A stretch of DNA of 64,000 nt from positions 62,001-126,000 of the forward strand of contig CAYGBT010000001.1 of assembly GCA_964348275.1 (NCBI GenBank), written 5' to 3'. Of the stretch, positions 58,975 through 64,000 are shown piece by piece. Within the stretch, counting starts at the first letter, position 1. Each line of letters opens with the position of its first letter. The notes below the pieces were generated by a model, which worked only from the letters and a program-made list of their open reading frames with translations, made no database searches and had not been told where the DNA came from. The position numbers and the translations under genes were made by a program. The DNA comes from CSP1-5 sp964348275. Lineage in GTDB: Bacteria; Methylomirabilota; Methylomirabilia; Methylomirabilales; CSP1-5.

Positions 58975-61662
58975 ATGAAGATGAAGCGGAAGCTTAGTGG
59001 AGCGGAGGTCAGACAGGCGTTTCTGGACTACTTTGCCTCGCGGGGACATGCGATCGTGCCAAGCTCGTCCTTAGTCCCCAAGGCGGATCCCACGCTTCTC
59101 TTTACAAATGCGGGAATGGTCCAGTTTAAGGACTGCTTCCTTGGGGTGGACAGGCGAGAGTACGTCCGGGCTACGTCGGCCCAGAAGTGTGTTCGGGCTG
59201 GTGGGAAGCATAATGACCTGGAAAACGTTGGGAGGACGGCCAGGCACCATACCTTCTTCGAGATGCTCGGAAACTTCTCCTTTGGCGACTACTTCAAGGA
59301 AGCCGCTATCGCCTACGCCTGGGAGTGGATGACGGTGGACCTCGGTCTACCCCCCGAACGGCTCTGGGCGACGATCTATCAAGATGACAATGAGGCCTTC
59401 CAGTTGTGGCAGAAGTTGGCTGCTCTTCCACCCGACCGTATTGTCCGCTTGGGGGAGAAAGACAACTTTTGGGCCATGGGGGACACCGGTCCGTGCGGAC
59501 CATGCTCCGAGATCATCATCGACCAGGGGCCGGAGGTGGGGTGTGGTCAGGCCACCTGCAGCGTCGAGTGCGAATGCGATCGATACTTAGAGCTTTGGAA
59601 TTTGGTCTTCATGCAGTTTAACCGAGATGCCAGCGGGACGCTCACCCCATTGCCGAAGCCGAGTATCGACACTGGGGCAGGGCTCGAGCGGATCACCGCA
59701 GTGGTTCAGGGCGTGCACAGTAATTTCGACACAGATCTCTTACGTCCGCTTGTCACGACTGTGGAGGAGCTCAGCGGGCGACCCTACGGCAGACGGGAAC
59801 GGGACGACGTCTCCATGCGGGTCATCGCCGATCATGCCCGGGCGACCGCCTTCCTCGTCACCGACGGCGTGCTGCCCAGTAATGAGTGGCGGGGATACGT
59901 GCTCAGGCGAATCGTCCGACGGGCCCTCCGTCACGGGAAGCTCTTGGGTATTGAGGGACCGTTCCTTGCGCAGGTGGCCGGACGGGTCGTTGATCTGTTC
60001 AGGGGGCAATATCCAGAGCTTGAGAGGAGTCGAAAGCGCGTGGAGCGTGAGACTCTGGCCGAGGAAGAACGTTTCGGTCACACCCTGCAGACAGCCATCC
60101 CTCGACTCGAAGAGGCGATGGCAGAGGCGAAAACGGTACGGGGAGACGTCCGTTTGAGCGGCGAAACCCTCTTCAAGCTATACGACACGTACGGTATGCC
60201 CCGAGATATTGTGGAAGAAATCGCAGGTGAGCAGGGGATGCACTGTGCATGGGAGGACTTCGAAAAGGAGCTTGAACAGCAGCGGGACCGGGCGCGTCTG
60301 CACACGGCAACCTGGTTCAAGGGGGCCGATATCTCGCCCGTGTTACAGGACCTGGCGACATCCCGCTCGACCGCCTTCGTCGGCTATGACCACATGGAGG
60401 TTGAAGCCGAGGTGATGGCGATTGTGAAGGCGGGTGAGAGTACTGAGACGGTCCAGGAGGGTGAGGAGGCGGAGATCGTCTTGGACTGCACCCCCTTTTA
60501 TGCCGAGGCGGGGGGGCAGGTGGCGGATGCGGGCATCCTGGAGGGCCCACGGGGAGTCGCCAATGTCTTGGATGTCCAGCGACCGCTTCCTGCGCTGTCT
60601 GTTCACCGGGTTCGAGGGGCGCGGGGGATCATTCGGAGAGGCGATCGCTTGCGCGCAATCATTGATAGGGACCGGCGGGACTTGATTGTGAAAAACCACA
60701 CCGCGACTCATCTCGTTCATGAGGCCCTGCACCGGGTTCTCGGTGATCATGTCCGACAAGAAGGTTCCTTGGTGGCCCCCGACCGCCTTCGTTTCGACTT
60801 TCGGCACTTTGGGCCGATGACGTCTAAAGAAATCGCCCGCGTCGAACGGATGGTGAACGAGCAACTCTGGCGGAACCTGCCAGTGGTCATCGAGGACGGA
60901 ATTCCATACGAGGAAGCGATTGCCCGCGGCGCCAAGGCCTTTTTTGCCGACAAGTATGCAGATCAGGTCCGGACCGTGGCCGTACCCGGATTCGGGCTCG
61001 AGTTGTGTGGAGGCACCCATGTCCAGGCCATCGGCGAGATTGGGATCTTCAAGATCGGGACTGAGGGCGGCGTGGCCGCAGGCACTCGCCGGATTGAAGC
61101 CTATACCGGTCCGGGGGCGTACGATCATCTCCTGAAGGAAGAGACCGCCCTGCAAGAATCGGCTGAGGCCCTGAAGACCCGGCCGTTCGACCTCCCCGAG
61201 AAGGTCGAACGGCTGACCAGGCACGGGGGTGAATTAGAGCAAGAGATTCAGCGACTTCGAAGTCGTTTGGCTGCCAACATTGTCGAGGATTTGATGAAGC
61301 ATGTCGAAACGGTTGAGGGACTTCGGGTTGTGCACGGGCGCGTTGAGCATTTCGACCAGAAGGGACTTCGGGACCTGGTAGACCGGATCCGGACAAAGCT
61401 CGGCTCGGGGGTCGTTGTGTTAGGGACCCTCATCGATAAAAGGGTTGGTTGGGTTGCCGGCGTCACCCCAGATGTTGTCGCGCGGGTGCATGCCGGGGAG
61501 CTCGTTCGAGAATTAGCGCGGATGACCGGAGGGGAGGGAGGCGGTCGGGCCGACTTGGCTGAGGCGGGAGGAAAAGATCCTTCGAGGCTCGACCACGCGC
61601 TCGGTCGTGTTCCGGGTCTCGTCCGAGGGATGTTGACAGGTGAGGGAGGGAAGGTCTCCTGA
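58975..61662 (+). CDS. alaS: Alanine-tRNA ligase
   Basis: 895 residues, full length. Class II catalytic core (FLDYFASRGHAIVPSSSLVP, CVRAGGKHNDLENVG, FFEMLGNFSFGDYFK, GAGLERI), editing domain zinc motifs HTATHLVHE and CGGTHV, and the C-Ala tail with GGGRADLAEAGG. It charges tRNA-Ala and edits Ser/Gly. Preceded by GGGGG and its own promoter. Confidence 0.97.
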   Translation: MKMKRKLSGAEVRQAFLDYFASRGHAIVPSSSLVPKADPTLLFTNAGMVQFKDCFLGVDRREYVRATSAQKCVRAGGKHNDLENVGRTARHHTFFEMLGNFSFGDYFKEAAIAYAWEWMTVDLGLPPERLWATIYQDDNEAFQLWQKLAALPPDRIVRLGEKDNFWAMGDTGPCGPCSEIIIDQGPEVGCGQATCSVECECDRYLELWNLVFMQFNRDASGTLTPLPKPSIDTGAGLERITAVVQGVHSNFDTDLLRPLVTTVEELSGRPYGRRERDDVSMRVIADHARATAFLVTDGVLPSNEWRGYVLRRIVRRALRHGKLLGIEGPFLAQVAGRVVDLFRGQYPELERSRKRVERETLAEEERFGHTLQTAIPRLEEAMAEAKTVRGDVRLSGETLFKLYDTYGMPRDIVEEIAGEQGMHCAWEDFEKELEQQRDRARLHTATWFKGADISPVLQDLATSRSTAFVGYDHMEVEAEVMAIVKAGESTETVQEGEEAEIVLDCTPFYAEAGGQVADAGILEGPRGVANVLDVQRPLPALSVHRVRGARGIIRRGDRLRAIIDRDRRDLIVKNHTATHLVHEALHRVLGDHVRQEGSLVAPDRLRFDFRHFGPMTSKEIARVERMVNEQLWRNLPVVIEDGIPYEEAIARGAKAFFADKYADQVRTVAVPGFGLELCGGTHVQAIGEIGIFKIGTEGGVAAGTRRIEAYTGPGAYDHLLKEETALQESAEALKTRPFDLPEKVERLTRHGGELEQEIQRLRSRLAANIVEDLMKHVETVEGLRVVHGRVEHFDQKGLRDLVDRIRTKLGSGVVVLGTLIDKRVGWVAGVTPDVVARVHAGELVRELARMTGGEGGGRADLAEAGGKDPSRLDHALGRVPGLVRGMLTGEGGKVS

Positions 61663-61690
61663 TTTTCAGCCTTGAAGTGCGGGGGACAGA

Positions 61691-62365
61691 GTGGTATACA
61701 GGGAGCCTCAGGGGTCATCGCTTTTGACTCCTCACCGACGGCAGACGAAGTTTCCGATGGCCGCGGAGGGATGGCCCTTTGTTCTCCCACTCCTGGGAGG
61801 GGCCATTCTCCTGTGGGCAGTAGGCCTCATAGCGGGGGGGCTCTTTCTCGTTCTGCTTGCCGGAGCAGTCGGCTTCTTCTTCCGAGATCCCGAGCGTAAT
61901 CCCCCAGCCGAGTCCGGAGCGATCCTGGCTCCGGCTGATGGGCGGGTGGTCCGGATTGGACCTGCGGTAGACGGACAGAAGGGGACTGAGGTCAGTATCT
62001 TCCTCTCTCTGTTGGATGTTCACATCAATCGGTCACCGTGCGCCGGCCGGATCGAGGAGGTCTTATCAAGCCGAGGGGGCTATAGGATTGCGTGGAAAGA
62101 GGAGGCCTCCCGGAAAAACGCCCGGACCTTGATTCACATGAAAGGGGCTCCCGGCGACATTTTTGTTCGACAGGTAGCCGGCATCCTGGCTCGCCAGATC
62201 GTCACGTGGGTTCGGCCCGGGCAGGAGGTTCTGGCAGGAGAGCGGATCGGCATGATTCGTTTTGGCTCACGGGTCGATCTACTGTTGCCTGATGGGGTTC
62301 TCCCGAGGGTGCAGATGGGAGATCAGGTGAGGGGCGGCGAGAGCATCATTGGGGTGGTGTCATGA
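61691..62365 (+). CDS. psd: Phosphatidylserine decarboxylase proenzyme
   Basis: 224 residues of the short, archaeal-type Psd. One or two membrane helices (GWPFVLPLLGGAILLWAVG region), FFRDPERNPP, APADGRVVRIG, FLSLLDVHINRSP and the self-cleavage site RFGSRVDL (serine becoming pyruvoyl). It makes phosphatidylethanolamine. The start is uncertain: GTG 61691 has a GGGGGA site; ATG 61757 would give a more usual length. It overlaps pssA by 4 nt. Confidence 0.88.
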   Translation: MVYREPQGSSLLTPHRRQTKFPMAAEGWPFVLPLLGGAILLWAVGLIAGGLFLVLLAGAVGFFFRDPERNPPAESGAILAPADGRVVRIGPAVDGQKGTEVSIFLSLLDVHINRSPCAGRIEEVLSSRGGYRIAWKEEASRKNARTLIHMKGAPGDIFVRQVAGILARQIVTWVRPGQEVLAGERIGMIRFGSRVDLLLPDGVLPRVQMGDQVRGGESIIGVVS

Positions 62366-63156
62366 GGCGGGAAGTTCGCCGCGGTGTGTATATCCTGCCG
62401 AGCATCCTGAGCATCGGGAATCTCTTTTGCGGGTTCTACGCCATCATCGCTATTTACAAAAACGACTATTCCAAGGCTGCACTGGCCATCATCATTGCCC
62501 TGGTAGTAGATTTCCTCGATGGAGCGGTCGCACGGATGGTGAAGGCGACCAGCGATTTCGGGGTCGAGCTGGATTCGCTAGCCGATCTGGTCTCCTTTGG
62601 GGTGGCCCCTGGGATGCTCGCCTATGTCTTCGCGATGAAGCCGTTCGGGCGAATCGGCTGGTTGGCCGCGTTCCTCTTTGCGGCCTGCGGAGCGCTTCGC
62701 CTGGCTCGGTTCAACATCCAGACCAAGAAGCTTGACAAACGGTATTTCGTGGGACTTCCCATCCCAGCAGCGGCAGGGATTATCGCCTCGTGTGTGTTCT
62801 TTCTGGGCGACACTCCCTCCCTGCAGATCCTCGAGTATGAGGTGCTTTCGCCGGAGGTTACCTCGGCCCTCATGGTGGTTTTGGTAGCCGTGACCGCTTT
62901 TCTTATGGTGAGCAAGATTCGGTACCGTTCCCTGAAAGAGTTTGACATCTCCCGGCGGCATCCCTTTACGATCCTGATCAGCATGCTGCTGGCCATGCTT
63001 ATTATTGCCTCCGAACCGAATCTCCTGCTCTTTGCCTTTTTCTCCCTGTATGCCCTCTCTGGCTTCCTCCGGTATCTCCCCTTCCGGCGCAAGCGTATCC
63101 CGACTGATCTGAGTGAAGAGCTCGAGCTTACGCCGGGGGAGTCCCGCTCCCCCTGA
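62362..63156 (+). CDS. pssA: CDP-diacylglycerol-serine O-phosphatidyltransferase
   Basis: 264 residues, several membrane helices. The CDP-alcohol phosphatidyltransferase signature DGAVARMVKATSDFGVELDS (D-G-x2-A-R-x8-G-x3-D-x3-D pattern) is at residues about 55-75. It makes phosphatidylserine, the substrate of the preceding Psd. ATG 62362 overlaps the psd stop (ATGA). A basic loop and acidic C-terminus follow the last helix. Confidence 0.93.
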   Translation: MRREVRRGVYILPSILSIGNLFCGFYAIIAIYKNDYSKAALAIIIALVVDFLDGAVARMVKATSDFGVELDSLADLVSFGVAPGMLAYVFAMKPFGRIGWLAAFLFAACGALRLARFNIQTKKLDKRYFVGLPIPAAAGIIASCVFFLGDTPSLQILEYEVLSPEVTSALMVVLVAVTAFLMVSKIRYRSLKEFDISRRHPFTILISMLLAMLIIASEPNLLLFAFFSLYALSGFLRYLPFRRKRIPTDLSEELELTPGESRSP

Positions 63157-63274
63157 GGGAGGGTTCCCCCGGCGTGGACAGCACCAGGGTCGTGGATCTC
63201 GACGAACGGATAGAACTTCTGGAGCAGTGTGTTTTAACGGTGATGCCACATAGATTCGGAGAGAGGAGAAGGAG

Positions 63275-64000
63275 ATGTCCACGCGGATTATGATTTTCGA
63301 CACCACGTTACGCGACGGGGAGCAGTCTCCCGGCTATAGCATGAATACCCGGGAGAAGCTGGAGCTGGCCCGCCAGCTCGCCCGACTCCGGGTCGACATC
63401 ATTGAGGCCGGTTTCCCGATTGCATCCCCGGATGATTTCGAGGCCGTCAAGGTGGCTTCGCAGAATATTCGGAACGGGGTGACCATCGCTGGGCTGTGTC
63501 GGACTCGAGATCAGGACATCGATCGGGCCTGGGAGGCACTCCAACATGCGGAGCGCCCTCGAATCCATACATTCATCGCGACCTCTGATATCCATCTGCG
63601 GCATAAGCTGAAGATGAGCCGTGAGGAGGTGCTTGAGGCGGCGGTCCGGGCCGTGAAGAGGGGCCGAGGCTATACGGACGATGTCGAGTTTTCGTGTGAA
63701 GACGCGTGCCGGACCGACATCGACTATCTGTGCCAGGTCGTGGAGGCAGCGATCAAGGCGGGGGCCACGACTGTCAATATTCCGGATACGGTAGGCTATG
63801 CCATCCCGTGGGAGTATGGAGAGCGGATTCGCACGCTGATGAATCGTGTTCCCAACATCGATAAGGTCATCGTAAGTGTTCACTGCCATAACGACCTCGG
63901 GCTCGCTGTTGCCAATTCCTTGGAAGGGGTGCGACAAGGAGCCCGCCAAGTCGAGTGCACCATCAACGGTATCGGGGAGCGAGCCGGAAACGCCTCGCTT
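63275..64000 (+). CDS. leuA: 2-isopropylmalate synthase, 5' part
   Basis: The frame starts at ATG 63275 after GAGGAGAAGGAG and is open to the window edge (242 codons). The N-terminus carries the LeuA motifs IFDTTLRDGEQSPG, IIEAGFPIASPDDFEAV, FIATSDIHLRHKLKMS, PDTVGYAIP and the zinc-binding HCHNDLGLAVANS, ending in INGIGERAGNAS. It condenses acetyl-CoA and 2-oxoisovalerate, the first leucine step. Adjacency to psd-pssA is seen in many bacteria. The C-terminal regulatory domain lies outside the window. Confidence 0.93.
   Translation, partial: MSTRIMIFDTTLRDGEQSPGYSMNTREKLELARQLARLRVDIIEAGFPIASPDDFEAVKVASQNIRNGVTIAGLCRTRDQDIDRAWEALQHAERPRIHTFIATSDIHLRHKLKMSREEVLEAAVRAVKRGRGYTDDVEFSCEDACRTDIDYLCQVVEAAIKAGATTVNIPDTVGYAIPWEYGERIRTLMNRVPNIDKVIVSVHCHNDLGLAVANSLEGVRQGARQVECTINGIGERAGNASL

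Noticed and set aside
1..64000. tRNA or rRNA genes
   Set aside because: Reading both strands by eye, I found no cloverleaf with T-arm consensus and no rRNA-like sequence; tRNAscan would be decisive.

Overview
The window is about 64 kb of GC-rich, Gram-negative-type bacterial chromosome. It is densely packed with genes in strand-coherent operons and has no prophage, rRNA, CRISPR array or recognisable transposase. The gene set (EtfAB with a membrane FeS:quinone oxidoreductase, a PhaR-type regulator, PilT, a selenocysteine-containing SelD, and a CysO/JAMM-type sulfur-carrier pathway) fits an uncultured lineage such as NC10/Methylomirabilota or Nitrospirota-like bacteria. That placement is inference only; no marker gene settles the taxonomy.

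Layout. (1) 1-11.9 kb, + strand: mixed housekeeping genes: a rhomboid protease cut by the window edge, a methyltransferase, a frameshifted PhzF-like gene, a DUF169 protein, a metallophosphoesterase interrupted by TAG, a TIM-barrel isomerase, NfeD-like, LOG-like, M48 protease, alpha/beta hydrolase, DUF488, nucleoside hydrolase plus ribokinase, and an rRNA/tRNA m5C methyltransferase with a detached PUA-like partner. (2) 11.9-21.3 kb, - strand: quinone oxidoreductase, MFS transporter plus MetX, and a purine run purN-purH-purD-purE followed by selD. SelD is read here as a selenoprotein with an in-frame UGA that truncates the simple ORF. (3) 21.8-37.5 kb, + strand: a 16-kb sulfur-assimilation island. 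An Rrf2 regulator is followed by CysK, a MoaD-MoeB fusion, a CysO-like carrier, CysM, a JAMM protease, two sulfurtransferases, sulfite reductase, TauE, HemD, APS reductase, Sat and CobA. A SAM-I riboswitch with its terminator then precedes NIL-domain, threonine-synthase-like and MoaD-like genes. (4) 38-44.6 kb: a NarL-type two-component system, a lone receiver, MscL, lipoproteins and small envelope or unknown proteins. (5) 44.8-54.3 kb: EtfBA plus quinone oxidoreductase, a B12-dependent acyl-CoA mutase with isobutyryl-CoA-mutase-like active-site residues, its B12 subunit, its MeaB chaperone and a two-subunit CoA-transferase. (6) 54.5-64 kb: a small zinc ribbon, PhaR, recA-pilT-recX, a MITE-like inverted-repeat element, alaS, psd-pssA and the start of leuA.

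How the genes work together. Sat and APS reductase reduce sulfate to sulfite, and the siroheme reductase (supported by HemD and CobA) makes sulfide. E1-like activation loads sulfur onto small MoaD-like carriers whose GG is masked by extra residues and could be exposed by the JAMM protease. CysM then makes cysteine. The SAM-riboswitch-controlled NIL/ThrC-like/MoaD unit suggests a parallel carrier-based route to homocysteine, which is the strongest candidate for an undescribed system here.

Scattered through intergenic spaces are facing arrays of 7-nt repeats (GTTCACR type, and a second GCTGGGA type), probably a genome-wide repeat family that folds into long hairpins.
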